DNA of 64,000 bases from Pseudomonas inefficax (lineage in GTDB: Bacteria > Pseudomonadota > Gammaproteobacteria > Pseudomonadales > Pseudomonadaceae). Location of the stretch: contig NZ_OPYN01000070.1 of assembly GCF_900277125.1 (NCBI RefSeq), forward strand, positions 186,212 through 250,211, in the 5' to 3' direction. The position numbers were made by a program, and so were the translations under genes. Positions 43,014-51,969 of this stretch are shown here, one piece after another. Position 1 is the first letter of the stretch. Each line of letters starts with the position of its first letter. The notes below the pieces were generated by a model, which had not been told where the DNA came from, ran no database searches, and saw only the letters and a program-made list of their open reading frames with translations.

Positions 43014-43700
43014 ATGACCAACTTCTCGCAGATTGCCAACTTCAACGGCCAGCGCCCGGTGATCGACCCCGACGACACTGCCATGCTGCTCATCGACCAC
43101 CAGAGCGGCCTGTTCCAGACGGTCAAGGACATGCCCATGACCGAACTGCGCAACAACGCCATCACCCTGGCCAGGATCGCCACTTTGGCGAAGATCCCGG
43201 TGATCACTACCGCCTCGGTGCCGCAGGGCCCCAACGGCCCGCTGATCCCAGAGATACACGAGGCTGCGCCCCATGCGCAGTACGTGGCGCGCAAGGGTGA
43301 GATCAATGCCTGGGACAACCCCGAATTTGTCGCCGCTGTGCAGGCCACCGGCAAGAAGACCCTGGTCATCGCTGGCACCATTACCAGCGTGTGCATGGCC
43401 TTCCCGGCGATCGCCGCAGTCAACGCCGGCTACCGTGTGTTCGCGGTGATCGACGCCTCCGGCACCTATTCCAAGGCCGCCCAGGAAATCACCCTGGCCC
43501 GCGTCGTCCAGGCCGGCGTGGTACCCATGGATACCGCCGCAGTCGCCTCGGAAATCCAGCGCACCTGGAACCGCCCCGACGCCGCGCAGTGGGCCGAGGC
43601 CTACAGCCTGATCTTCCCGCACTACCGCCTGCTGATCGAAAGCTACGCCAAGGCCCAGCAGGTAGTGACGGAGCACGAAGTGCTCGACTCGCAACGTTGA
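43014..43700 (+). CDS. Isochorismatase-family hydrolase, YcaC-like
   Basis: A 228-aa cysteine hydrolase. The triad residues are visible: Asp in MLLIDHQSGLFQTV, Lys in VARKGEINAWDN and Cys in AGTITSVCMAFPAI, with the cis-peptide segment before the Cys. Closest in layout to YcaC-like proteins of unknown substrate rather than true isochorismatases. CAGGAGAACCGAC precedes the ATG. Divergent from a LysR regulator. Confidence 0.9.
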   Translation: MTNFSQIANFNGQRPVIDPDDTAMLLIDHQSGLFQTVKDMPMTELRNNAITLARIATLAKIPVITTASVPQGPNGPLIPEIHEAAPHAQYVARKGEINAWDNPEFVAAVQATGKKTLVIAGTITSVCMAFPAIAAVNAGYRVFAVIDASGTYSKAAQEITLARVVQAGVVPMDTAAVASEIQRTWNRPDAAQWAEAYSLIFPHYRLLIESYAKAQQVVTEHEVLDSQR

Positions 43701-43811
43701 TGGCTTGCGGCCCGGTGGTTTGCTGCCGGGCTGTTCTTTACTGTCCGCTTCTCCCCAGGACCCAGTTTCGTCATTCGTCCGATGCGCGCGACTTTTCGGT
43801 TTGGCGGGTGA

Positions 43812-44729
43812 TCAGAAGTCGTAGAGCTGAGCGGGGTTGTCGCGCAAGATCAGGGTCTGGGTTTGCTCCTTTGGAGCCCAGCGCATCAGCAGGTCAAGAA
43901 TCAGCGCATCGTCGGGTTTCTGCTCGGCGGCAAGCGTCGGGTGCGGCCAGTCGCTGCCCCATAGCATGCGATCAGGGCGATGGCTGATCAGTGCAGTGGC
44001 GACTCGGCCGACGTCCTCGAACAGCGGTGCTCCGATTTTCGAGCGAAGATAAGGTGCCGACAGCTTGATCCATGCCCGGTCGGTGTCCAGCAGCCGCACC
44101 AGTGCGGCGAAAGCCGGCGACTTCAGCGCTTCTGGCTGTGGTACATGGCCCATGTGGTCGATAACGATCTTGCCTGGCAAGGCCAGCAAGCGCGGGGCAA
44201 CCTCGGGCAGCAGCGGCCCGGGAGCGACCTGTACGTTCCAGCCCAGTTCGCCGACCCGCGCGGCCAGGCTTTCCAGCCCATCGAGCGCCTGGCTGCCGAC
44301 GCTCAGGTTGAAGCGGATACCACGCACTCCGGCCTGGTGCAGTTCGGCAAGTTCTGCGTCGGTAATCGCATTCGACACAACCGCCACACCCCGGGCATCG
44401 CCTCGGCTGCGCAACAAGCCATCGAGCATCACCCGGTTATCGGTGCCGTAGGTCGATGGCGTTACGATGACCATGCGGCGGATGCCCAGGCGCTGCTGCA
44501 GCTTGCGGTAATCCTCCAGCGAGGCATCCGCCGGCAGCAGGGTAGCGCCGGGTGCGGCCGGGATGCGGCTGTCATAGAGGTGCATGTGGCAGTCGATGCT
44601 GCCTGCGGGCGGCGTCAGGCGCGGGTGCGCATCGCCCTTGCTGAAGGGCACGTCGGCCATGGCGCCGATGGAGGCGACAGCACCCAGTGCACCGGTGGCC
44701 TGCAAGAATTGACGACGAGACAGCGTCAT
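43812..44729 (-). CDS. Tat-exported amidohydrolase (PDC/galactarolactone-hydrolase-like)
   Basis: A 305-aa TIM-barrel metal hydrolase of the amidohydrolase_2 group. The N-terminus MTLSRRQFLQATGALGAVAS is a Tat signal (SRRQFLQ). Metal and catalytic motifs follow: SIDCHMHLYDSR (HxH), KIVIDHMGHV and MLWGSDWPHP (Asp). Relatives hydrolyse 2-pyrone-4,6-dicarboxylate or isomerise galactarolactone; substrate here unknown. Last gene of a leftward operon after the hydroxyacid dehydrogenase and an MFS permease. Export of such an enzyme is unusual. Confidence 0.85.
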   Translation of the reverse strand: MTLSRRQFLQATGALGAVASIGAMADVPFSKGDAHPRLTPPAGSIDCHMHLYDSRIPAAPGATLLPADASLEDYRKLQQRLGIRRMVIVTPSTYGTDNRVMLDGLLRSRGDARGVAVVSNAITDAELAELHQAGVRGIRFNLSVGSQALDGLESLAARVGELGWNVQVAPGPLLPEVAPRLLALPGKIVIDHMGHVPQPEALKSPAFAALVRLLDTDRAWIKLSAPYLRSKIGAPLFEDVGRVATALISHRPDRMLWGSDWPHPTLAAEQKPDDALILDLLMRWAPKEQTQTLILRDNPAQLYDF

Positions 44730-44817
44730 GGATATTCCTCGTATCTTGTTGTTGTGAAATGACGATGCCCACGTTCCTGAGGCAGGAAAGTGGGCATCGA
44801 AGTACGGCTTGCGCGGC

Positions 44818-46146
44818 TTATTTCGCGCTGACGGCGCTGGCTGTCTCAGCTTGCTCGCGCTGGCGCTTGCGGCCGATCACCAGTACAGCGATACCGGCCA
44901 CGGTGCATAGTGCGGCCAATGGCATCAGTGCCAGGGAGTAGCTGCCTGTGGCATCGTGGATGGCGCCGTAGGCATTGACCATGATGCCCCCTCCGATCAG
45001 GTTGGCCATGGCGCCCACGGCTGCCAGCCCCGCAGCAGCGGTCGACGAAGATAGCCAGCCCGACACCAGTGCCCAGAACGGGCCTTTCATCGAGTACGCC
45101 CCCACAAGGACCATGGTCAGCATCACTACCGTTGCCGGCAGGGACGAGGTGAACAAGGTCATCAGCAGACCTGCTGCAATCAGCAGCATGGTCATTGCGG
45201 TGTGCCAGCGACGCTCGCCGGTACGGTCGGAGCTGCGGCCCCAGATGATCATCAGCACCGAGGCGATGCCGTAAGGGATGGCGTTCACCAGGCCGATTTC
45301 CATGGCGCTGAGGCCAAAGGTTTTCAGCAACTGCGGGGCCCACACGCTCATGGTGCTGCCTGCGGCAGAAGCGCCCGAGTAGATCAGTGCCAGCACCCAG
45401 ATGTCTTTGTGACGCAGCAGCTTCCACAGCGAAATATGGCCGATGGCGGTCTTTTTCGAGGCTTCATCAGCCAGGCGCTTGGTGAGCCAGCCGCGTTGCT
45501 CGTCACTCAACCACTTGGCCTGCTCCGGGCGGTCGGTAAGCACGAACAGGCAGGCGATGCCCAGCAGTACGGCAGGAATGCCTTCGAGAATGAATAGCCA
45601 GTGCCAGCCTCGCATGCCCATCCAGCCATCCAGGCTCAGCAGCAGGCCCGACAACGGCGAACCGATGAAGTTGGCAGCCGGGATCGCCACCATGAACAGT
45701 GCCACCATGCGCGCACGGTAGGCCGACGGCAGCCAGTAGGTGAGGTACAGCAAGACACCAGGGAAGAATCCGGCCTCGGCAGCGCCGAGCAGGAAACGCA
45801 TCACATACAGAGAGTTGGCGCCCTGGACGAATGCCGTGCCTGCGGATATCAAGCCCCAGGTGATCATGATGCGGGCTATCCAGATACGTGCCCCGTAGCG
45901 CTGCATGGCCAGGTTGCTGGGTACTTCGACCAGAAAGTAGGCAAAGAAGAACAGGCTGCTGGCGAAGCCGAAAACCTTGGCCGTGAGCTGCAGGTCCTCG
46001 TTCATCTGCAGGGAAGCCATGCCGATGTTGCCGCGGTCGATGATCGCGATCAGGTAGCAGACGATCAGAAAGGGCAGCAGTCGCCAGGCGACACGGCGCA
46101 TGGTGCTGCGTTCGAGTTCATCCGGCAGCGATGTTGCTGAAGTCAT
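44818..46146 (-). CDS. MFS transporter, anion:cation symporter (phthalate permease-like)
   Basis: A 442-aa, 12-helix permease. Family hallmarks: RVAWRLLPFLIVCYLIAIIDRGNIGMASLQMN in helix 1, FEVPSNL-like VEVPSNLAMQRYGARIWIARIM, and ITWGLISAGTAFV. The ACS family imports organic anions such as hexuronates, galactarate, phthalate or tartrate. ATG 46146 has GGAG 6 bases upstream. It lies between the hydroxyacid dehydrogenase and amidohydrolase genes in one orientation, so it likely imports their pathway substrate. Confidence 0.92.
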   Translation of the reverse strand: MTSATSLPDELERSTMRRVAWRLLPFLIVCYLIAIIDRGNIGMASLQMNEDLQLTAKVFGFASSLFFFAYFLVEVPSNLAMQRYGARIWIARIMITWGLISAGTAFVQGANSLYVMRFLLGAAEAGFFPGVLLYLTYWLPSAYRARMVALFMVAIPAANFIGSPLSGLLLSLDGWMGMRGWHWLFILEGIPAVLLGIACLFVLTDRPEQAKWLSDEQRGWLTKRLADEASKKTAIGHISLWKLLRHKDIWVLALIYSGASAAGSTMSVWAPQLLKTFGLSAMEIGLVNAIPYGIASVLMIIWGRSSDRTGERRWHTAMTMLLIAAGLLMTLFTSSLPATVVMLTMVLVGAYSMKGPFWALVSGWLSSSTAAAGLAAVGAMANLIGGGIMVNAYGAIHDATGSYSLALMPLAALCTVAGIAVLVIGRKRQREQAETASAVSAK

Positions 46147-46227
46147 GGTGCTCTCCAATTGTTTTTTTTCTGGAGTGACGCGTTGGAAGCGTGCCCCTTC
46201 TCGCGAAGAGGCGCGCGAGGGGTGCGA

Positions 46228-47205
46228 TCAGCTGGCGAAGAGGTGGCGGTTGACCACGCAACGCGGGTCCAGAGCATTGCCCGCCCACACATCGAGAACC
46301 TGCTTCAGCGCTACCAGTCCTACCCGTTCGCGGGCTTCGGTGGTGTTGGCACCGACATGCGGCGTGGCGACCAGTGTCGGCAGGCCCCACAGCGGGCTGT
46401 CGGCAGGCGGCGGCTCGGGGCTGAAGGTATCCAGGCCGGCACCGGCGATGCGGCGTTCGCTGAGCGCTTTTACCAGGGCGTTGGTGTCGATCAGCTCACC
46501 ACGGGCAGTGTTGATCAGGATGGCGCCTGGGCGCATGCGTTCGAGCTGGGCGGGGCCAATCAGGTTGTGGTTGGTCTCGGTCAGCGGGCAGTGCAGGCTG
46601 ATGATATCGCTTTCAGCCAGCAGGCGATCGAAATCCTCTTCACGCTCGACGTGCGGGCGCTCCGGCAGTTGCTTGAGGTAGGGGTCGAACACTTTGACCT
46701 TCATCCGCAGTGGCGCCACCAGGTCCATGAGGATGCTGCCGATCGAGCCCAGACCGATAAGCCCCAGGGTTTTGCCCGACAACTCCATGCCGTTGGCCGA
46801 GGATTTGTCCCAATGCCCGTCACGCATGCGCGCATCCAGCAGTGCGGTTTGACGTGCCACGCTGAACATCAGGGCGAAGGCCAGCTCGGCCACCGACTGG
46901 GCATTGGCGCCCAGGGCAATCGATACCGGGATGCTGCGGTCGGCGGCGGCCTGGAGATCGATGGTGTTGTAGCCCACGCCGTGCTTGGCGATCACTTTCA
47001 GGTTGGCTGAAGCATCGATCATGGCGCGGGTCAGTTTGCCCTGGCGGACCACGATGGCATCGGGCTGTTCAGCGCGAATGATGGCTTCCAGTTCTTCGGC
47101 GGGCAGGTAGGGCGCGGTGGGGATGATCCTGACGCCCTGTTCGGCGGCAAGGTTCATGGCCTCGGCAGCAAGCTCAGGGCCGGTCAGCAGAATGGTACGG
47201 GACAT
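46228..47205 (-). CDS. D-2-hydroxyacid dehydrogenase
   Basis: A 325-aa NAD(P)-dependent oxidoreductase interconverting D-2-hydroxy acids and 2-oxo acids. Rossmann motif LGLIGLGSIGSILMDLV, catalytic Arg in INTARGELIDTNAL, the Glu in the following strand, and His in ATPHVGANTTEARERVG. Closest in style to phosphoglycerate/hydroxypyruvate dehydrogenases. First gene of the leftward operon, divergent from the RraA-family gene across a region with two IclR-like palindromes. Confidence 0.92.
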   Translation of the reverse strand: MSRTILLTGPELAAEAMNLAAEQGVRIIPTAPYLPAEELEAIIRAEQPDAIVVRQGKLTRAMIDASANLKVIAKHGVGYNTIDLQAAADRSIPVSIALGANAQSVAELAFALMFSVARQTALLDARMRDGHWDKSSANGMELSGKTLGLIGLGSIGSILMDLVAPLRMKVKVFDPYLKQLPERPHVEREEDFDRLLAESDIISLHCPLTETNHNLIGPAQLERMRPGAILINTARGELIDTNALVKALSERRIAGAGLDTFSPEPPPADSPLWGLPTLVATPHVGANTTEARERVGLVALKQVLDVWAGNALDPRCVVNRHLFAS

Positions 47206-47288
47206 CGTGGATACCTTGTTCTTGTCTGGGGGCGGTTCGGGCGCAGTCTGCCGCTCATCTGCGGCAATGGGCTAAACCCTATCATAAT

Positions 47289-47302
47289 GAAACGCTGTTG
47301 CA
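47289..47302. promoter_or_regulatory. IclR/KdgR-like operator, site 1
   Basis: TGAAACGCTGTTGCAA context (14-base core 47289-47302), matching the shared palindrome TGAAAYGNCRTTTCA with some deviation. Lies 84 bases upstream of the hydroxyacid dehydrogenase start. Confidence 0.5.
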
Positions 47303-47369
47303 AGAAAATTAATATGCTCGCCGAGATCAGGAAGAAAAAGGCGATAAAAATCCATTGCCACGATTTTAA

Positions 47370-47384
47370 TGAAATGACATTCTA
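47370..47384. promoter_or_regulatory. IclR/KdgR-like operator, site 2
   Basis: TGAAATGACATTCTA, a near-palindrome with core AATG-A-CATT, 58 bases before the RraA-family gene. Confidence 0.55.
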
Positions 47385-47441
47385 AAAAACAGATTCGGCA
47401 GTTGCCGGCGACATCGAATAAAACCAAGAGAGGTATGTCAC

Positions 47442-48119
47442 ATGAGCATTGGCTTCCAAGTGCTTGAGCGCACACGCAAAGTCGGTGATGAATGGGTTGC
47501 ACGTTATCGTGAGGTTCCGGTTGCCAACGTCAGTGATTCGATGAACCGGATGACTGCAGGTGGTGCCCGCCTGCGCCCCATGCATCGCGAAGGTGTGCTG
47601 TGCGGCCCGGCCTTGACAGTCAAAGCGCGCCCAGGTGACAACCTCATGCTGCATTACGCGATCGATATCGCTCAGCCGGGCGATGTGATCGTGGTCGATG
47701 CCGGTGGTGATCTGACCAACGCCCTGATCGGTGAAATGATGGTGGCTTACGCGATCAAGCGTGGTGTGGCCGGTATCGTCATCAACGGCGCCATTCGCGA
47801 TGCAGCCAACATCGGCGCGGGTGACTTCCCGTTGTTCGCTGCTGGCGTTTCGCACCGTGGCCCATACAAGGACGGCCCGGGCGAGATCAACGTGCCGATT
47901 GCCATTGATGGTATGGTGATCGAGCCTGGCGACCTGGTGATCGGTGATGACGATGGCCTGCTGTGCGTGCCTTACGACCACGTCGCTGAGGTGTATGCTC
48001 GCGCCACCGCCAAGCACACTGCCGAAACCGCACAGATGGAACACATTGCCCAAGGCACCAACGACCGTTCCTGGGTCCTGGAGTCCTTGAAGAAGAAAGG
48101 CTGCCTGCTGCCAGGCTGA
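47442..48119 (+). CDS. RraA-family lyase (oxoadipate aldolase/decarboxylase-like)
   Basis: A 225-aa protein of the RraA fold. Conserved pieces: VANVSDSMNRMTAGG, CGPALTVKARPGDNLMLHYAI, VIVVDAGGDLTNALIGEMM and VINGAIRDA, whose Gly, Arg-Asp and Asp residues form the metal/pyruvate site of 4-hydroxy-4-methyl-2-oxoglutarate or 4-carboxy-4-hydroxy-2-oxoadipate aldolases. It is therefore more likely a catabolic aldolase or decarboxylase than the RNase E inhibitor. GAGAGG precedes the ATG. Followed by an MFS gene. Confidence 0.88.
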   Translation: MSIGFQVLERTRKVGDEWVARYREVPVANVSDSMNRMTAGGARLRPMHREGVLCGPALTVKARPGDNLMLHYAIDIAQPGDVIVVDAGGDLTNALIGEMMVAYAIKRGVAGIVINGAIRDAANIGAGDFPLFAAGVSHRGPYKDGPGEINVPIAIDGMVIEPGDLVIGDDDGLLCVPYDHVAEVYARATAKHTAETAQMEHIAQGTNDRSWVLESLKKKGCLLPG

Positions 48120-48206
48120 TCCAGCATGCGCTGCGCACCTTGCGATGGGGTGTGCAGCGGCTGTTGGGTTGGTGTCGGTCGCGGGTTCTATTGAGGATTC
48201 GCAGAC

Positions 48207-49433
48207 TTGTCCGATACATCGTCACCGCATCGCAAACGTTGGCCTGCCGCCGTGCGGGCGCTCGCTCATCGCAACTTTCAGATCTATTTCGCCGGCCAGG
48301 GTGTTTCCACCCTGGGCAAGTGGGTTCAGCAGGTTGCACTGGCCTGGCTGGCCTATCATCTGACCGGGTCTGCCGTACTGCTGGGGCTGATCACCTTCCT
48401 TTCGCTCGCGCCGCAATTGCTCATCGGCCCGTTGGCGGGAGCCTGGATCGATCGGCATGACAAACGCCGGTTGCTGATCATCGTGCAACTTATCCTGATC
48501 GCGCAGTCGCTCGTGCTGGCGATTGCAACCTGGCGTAACTGGGTCGATGGCCCGTTCATTGCTGCCATGGCACTGTTGCTTGGCTTGCTCAATGCCTTGG
48601 AAACCCCTCTGCGCCAAGCGCTGATCGGCAGTTTTGTCGACGACCCGGCCGACCTGCCGAACGCGCTGGTGCTCAATGCCATGTTGATCAATGCTGCACG
48701 GTTCGTTGGCCCACCATTGGCCGGCGGGCTCATTGCCCTGGCCGGCGAGGCGGCCTGCTTCGCCCTTACTGCCCTGGCTTTCATGGCCTTGCTGGGTGGC
48801 TTGCTGAAAGTGCGCGGCATCGCCGGCCCGAAGGCCAGTGGCTCAACCGCGCAAGTGTTTCGCGAAGGGCTGTTGTATCTGTGGCAAACGCGCTACGTTC
48901 GCCAGCTGCTGGTCAACGTGATCATGGTCAACTTGTTGGCATCCTGCTACGCGGCACTGCTGCCGATCCTGGCCAGGGCCGTGTTCGCTGGCGATGCGCG
49001 GGTGCTTGGCTGGTTGTGGGGGGCGGCAGGCGCGGGCGCGTTCGTGGCCACGCTGGTGCTGGCGGTTGGCGGTGCATTGCCTCGCCTGCGCCAGTTCACC
49101 GATGCTGGAGCACTGCTATGCGCGGTTGCGCTGATCGGTTTGTGGATGGCAGGTGCGCTGCCACTGGCGTTGCTGGCGCTGGGCGTTCTGGGTTTCGGCA
49201 TCACCCTGAGCAATGTCAGTACCAACATGCAGCTGCAAAGTGGCGCACCCAGCCATTTGCGTGGCCGGGTGATCGCTTTCTATATTGCCATGCGCTTCGG
49301 CTTCGAAGCTTTGGGCGGCATGGCGGCGGGGTTGGTCGCGGCCCGCTGGGGAGCGCCGGCGACCTTGGGTGTCGCCGGCGGGTTTCTGGTGATCGGGCTG
49401 TTGGGTCAATACGGCATGCGTCGTCGCAGCTGA
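48207..49433 (+). CDS. MFS transporter, EntS/DHA3-like
   Basis: A 408-aa permease of the DHA3/EntS type, unlike the two ACS permeases nearby: HRNFQIYFAGQGVSTLGKWVQQVALAWLAYHLTGS, GPLAGAWIDRHDKRRLLI and ALRQAL-like TPLRQALIGSFVDDP. Usually exporters of siderophores, drugs or metabolites. The probable start is TTG 48207, with GAGG about 10 bases upstream; no good ATG is nearby. It follows the RraA-family gene by 87 bases. Convergent with the next MFS gene. Confidence 0.85.
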   Translation: MSDTSSPHRKRWPAAVRALAHRNFQIYFAGQGVSTLGKWVQQVALAWLAYHLTGSAVLLGLITFLSLAPQLLIGPLAGAWIDRHDKRRLLIIVQLILIAQSLVLAIATWRNWVDGPFIAAMALLLGLLNALETPLRQALIGSFVDDPADLPNALVLNAMLINAARFVGPPLAGGLIALAGEAACFALTALAFMALLGGLLKVRGIAGPKASGSTAQVFREGLLYLWQTRYVRQLLVNVIMVNLLASCYAALLPILARAVFAGDARVLGWLWGAAGAGAFVATLVLAVGGALPRLRQFTDAGALLCAVALIGLWMAGALPLALLALGVLGFGITLSNVSTNMQLQSGAPSHLRGRVIAFYIAMRFGFEALGGMAAGLVAARWGAPATLGVAGGFLVIGLLGQYGMRRRS

Positions 49434-49437
49434 GCGG

Positions 49438-50772
49438 TCAGATTGTCTGGCCTTGGCCGTGAGGCGTCTGCTGCTTGGCGGGGTCGCCCAGCCAAAGCAT
49501 CAGGCAGGTGCCGACCAGCAGGATCGATGCAACGGCAAAGAACGGCATGCTGAAGCTATGAGTGGCGTCCTTGATCAGGCCGATCAGGAACGGGCCTGTG
49601 AAGCCGCCCAGGTTGCCGATCGAGACGATCATCGCCAGGCCGCCAGCGGCGGCGCGACCGGTCAGGAAGGTCGAAGGTATCGCCCAGAACGTGGCCTGGA
49701 ATGACAGGATGCTTGCCACCGCCACGCACAGGCTGGCGATCTTCAACACCGGTTGGTCAAGCAGGGCGGCGGCCACCAGGGCCACGGCGGCCAATGCCAA
49801 TGCACTGACCACATAGGGCAGGCGGTGACGGCTACGGTTGGCCAGCCGTGCCCACATCGTCATTGCCAGCGCCCCGAGCAGGTAGGGCAGGGCGACCACC
49901 AGGCCAACCACGCCGCTATCGATGCCCAGGCCTTTGATGATCTGCGGCAGCCACATGCCTATGCCAATCGAGCCGACGATGCAGCAAAAGTTGATGGCCG
50001 CCAGGGTGAACACCTTGGGGTTGGTCAAGGCGGCGCGCAGCGTATTGCCATGAGATGCGCCGATGGCCTGTTGTTCCTGGGACAGGCGCTGGTCAAGCCA
50101 GGCTTTCTCTCGCGGGTTGAGCCATTTTGCCTTGGCCGGCGTGTCGACCAGTACGAAGAGGCATGCGATGCCAAGCAACACGGCCGGCATCGACTCGGTG
50201 ACCAGCAGCAACTGCCAGTTCTTCAGGCCCCATACGCCGTGTTGTTCCATCAGCCAGCCGGACAAGGGCGAGCCGACGATGTTGGCCGCAGGAATGCCCA
50301 GCAGGAAGGCGGCAGTAGCTTTCGCCCGCCATTTGCCGGGGAACCAGTAGGTGAAGTACAGGTATACGCCAGGCGTGAAGACCGCTTCGGCAAGCCCCAG
50401 CAAAAAGCGCGCAATGCTGAAACTGATTGGCCCGGTGGCGAACGCGGTGGCCATGGAGATCAGCCCCCAGGTGATCATGATCCGCGCAATCCACACCCGT
50501 GCGCCGAAGCGCTGCATCAGCAGGTTGCTGGGGATCTCGAACATGAAGTAGCCGAAGAAGAACAGGCCGGCTGCCCAGCCGAACATCGTCGCGGTAAGGC
50601 CCAGGTCCTGGTTCATGCTGATGGCGGCGAAGCCGACATTGGTGCGGTCGAGGTAGCTGATCACGTAGCAAATGAAGATGAACGGCACCAGGCGCCACAG
50701 CACGCGGCGCATCAGGCGTTCGCCCTCGGCGTCGCTGAGCGGCGCCTGGGCAGCAGGGTTTTCTTGGGTCAT
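49438..50772 (-). CDS. MFS transporter, anion:cation symporter (second copy)
   Basis: A 444-aa ACS-type permease similar to the one at 44818: RRVLWRLVPFIFICYVISYLDRTNVGFAAISMN, FEIPSNLLMQRFGARVWIARIMITWGL and TPGVYLYFTYWFP. It lies 46 bases downstream of the SMP-30 gene in the same direction, a transport-plus-lactonase pair. ATG 50772 gives the correct N-terminus; the frame upstream overlaps the lactonase gene and is not coding. Confidence 0.92.
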   Translation of the reverse strand: MTQENPAAQAPLSDAEGERLMRRVLWRLVPFIFICYVISYLDRTNVGFAAISMNQDLGLTATMFGWAAGLFFFGYFMFEIPSNLLMQRFGARVWIARIMITWGLISMATAFATGPISFSIARFLLGLAEAVFTPGVYLYFTYWFPGKWRAKATAAFLLGIPAANIVGSPLSGWLMEQHGVWGLKNWQLLLVTESMPAVLLGIACLFVLVDTPAKAKWLNPREKAWLDQRLSQEQQAIGASHGNTLRAALTNPKVFTLAAINFCCIVGSIGIGMWLPQIIKGLGIDSGVVGLVVALPYLLGALAMTMWARLANRSRHRLPYVVSALALAAVALVAAALLDQPVLKIASLCVAVASILSFQATFWAIPSTFLTGRAAAGGLAMIVSIGNLGGFTGPFLIGLIKDATHSFSMPFFAVASILLVGTCLMLWLGDPAKQQTPHGQGQTI

Positions 50773-50818
50773 GTCGTCACTCTTTTGTAGTTGTTTTGTG
50801 CCCTGACAGGGGGCTGGT

Positions 50819-51739
50819 TCAGCTATGGGAATACATTGGCAGCCCAGGCGCAGTGGTGCGCACCTGCAGAATGCTGCCGGTTTCGGATTCGGTGATGTAC
50901 AGGGTCTGCCCGTCATTGCCGCCGAAGGCCAGGTTGGTGTTGCTGATGCCTGCGCAGGAGACGATGCGCTGCAATGGCTCGGCGACTTTCGACAGCTTCC
51001 ATACCGAGCCGAACCCGGTCTGGGCGATATACAGGTTGCTCTGCGCATCGAGGGCCAGGCCGTCGGGCCCGCCCAGCCCGCCATGCAGCTGGGCGAAAAC
51101 GCCCACCTTGCCGACGATCGAGCCGTTGCCCAGCGGGATGCGCCAGATCTGTTGCGCGCGTGTCACTGCCACCAGCAGGTGATTGAGGTGCGGGTCGTAG
51201 ACGATGCCATTGGGGCTGGGGATGGTGCCCAGCAGGCAAGTCAGGTTGCCGCTGGCGTCGAGCTTGTATACACGGCCGCTGGCGTCCTGCAGCCCAGTCT
51301 GGCCCTGGTCGGTGAAATACAGGTCGCCGTTGGGTGCGAACACCAAATCGTTAACGCCTTTGAAGCCTTCCGAACCAGCCGAGTCCAGCAACGCTTCGAT
51401 AGCGCCGGTATCTGGGTCGAGCAGCATGATCCCGCGCTTGTAGTCGGTGATGAAGATGCGTCCATCCTGGTGAATCTTCAGACCGTTCGGCCAGCCATCG
51501 TACTGACACAGCAGTTCCCAATCGCCCTGCGGCGAGATGCGGAAAATTCGCCCGTTGGGAATGTCGGTCACGTAAAGGCGGCCTTGACGATCGAATGATG
51601 GACCTTCGAGAAATGAGTCGATGGCACGGCCCTGGCGGTTGGCATTGGCCCAGGCGGTCGGGCGCGGGTCGCGGAAGCGGTCGGGCAGGCGGGTGAATAC
51701 CGTGGTCTCCACGGTCGGCGGGGCAGCAAAGAAGCTCAT
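50819..51739 (-). CDS. SMP-30/gluconolactonase-family lactonase
   Basis: A 306-aa six-bladed propeller. The metal ligands of the family are recognisable: Glu in SFLEGPSFDRQGRLYVTDI, Asn in WPNGLKIHQDGRIFITD or SPNGIVYDPHLNH, and Asp in GPDGLALDAQSNLYIAQ. It would open sugar- or hydroxyacid-lactones. No signal peptide, so cytoplasmic. First gene of a leftward pair with an ACS permease; a perfect palindrome lies 60 bases upstream. Confidence 0.9.
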   Translation of the reverse strand: MSFFAAPPTVETTVFTRLPDRFRDPRPTAWANANRQGRAIDSFLEGPSFDRQGRLYVTDIPNGRIFRISPQGDWELLCQYDGWPNGLKIHQDGRIFITDYKRGIMLLDPDTGAIEALLDSAGSEGFKGVNDLVFAPNGDLYFTDQGQTGLQDASGRVYKLDASGNLTCLLGTIPSPNGIVYDPHLNHLLVAVTRAQQIWRIPLGNGSIVGKVGVFAQLHGGLGGPDGLALDAQSNLYIAQTGFGSVWKLSKVAEPLQRIVSCAGISNTNLAFGGNDGQTLYITESETGSILQVRTTAPGLPMYSHS

Positions 51740-51798
51740 GGGCGCTCCTGTAGGGCCGGGGACGCCTGGGCGTCCGATTGTTGTTTTGATGTATTTAA

Positions 51799-51813
51799 TG
51801 CAACGACGTTGCA
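51799..51813. promoter_or_regulatory. IclR/KdgR-like operator, site 3
   Basis: TGCAACGACGTTGCA, a perfect 15-bp palindrome, 60 bases upstream of the lactonase start. It continues AAATA, as does site 4. Confidence 0.6.
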
Positions 51814-51924
51814 AAATAAAACAAAATCAGACGAAGGGTGAAGCTGTTTTTGCGGAGATTTCTGATTTTTAGTGAAGTGTCGCACTGCCTGTTGACGAGG
51901 TTGCGCTAATCTGCCTCCATATAA

Positions 51925-51939
51925 AGAAATGGCGTTTCA
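51925..51939. promoter_or_regulatory. IclR/KdgR-like operator, site 4
   Basis: AGAAATGGCGTTTCA followed by AAATA, 31 bases before the porin start codon. Near-palindromic and alignable with sites 1-3. Confidence 0.6.
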
Positions 51940-51969
51940 AAATAACAAAAATCTCTTGGAGTCTCTTGC

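Noticed and set aside
47442..48119. Calling this gene the RNase E inhibitor rraA
   Set aside because: Context and sequence favour the catabolic aldolase/decarboxylase branch of the fold.
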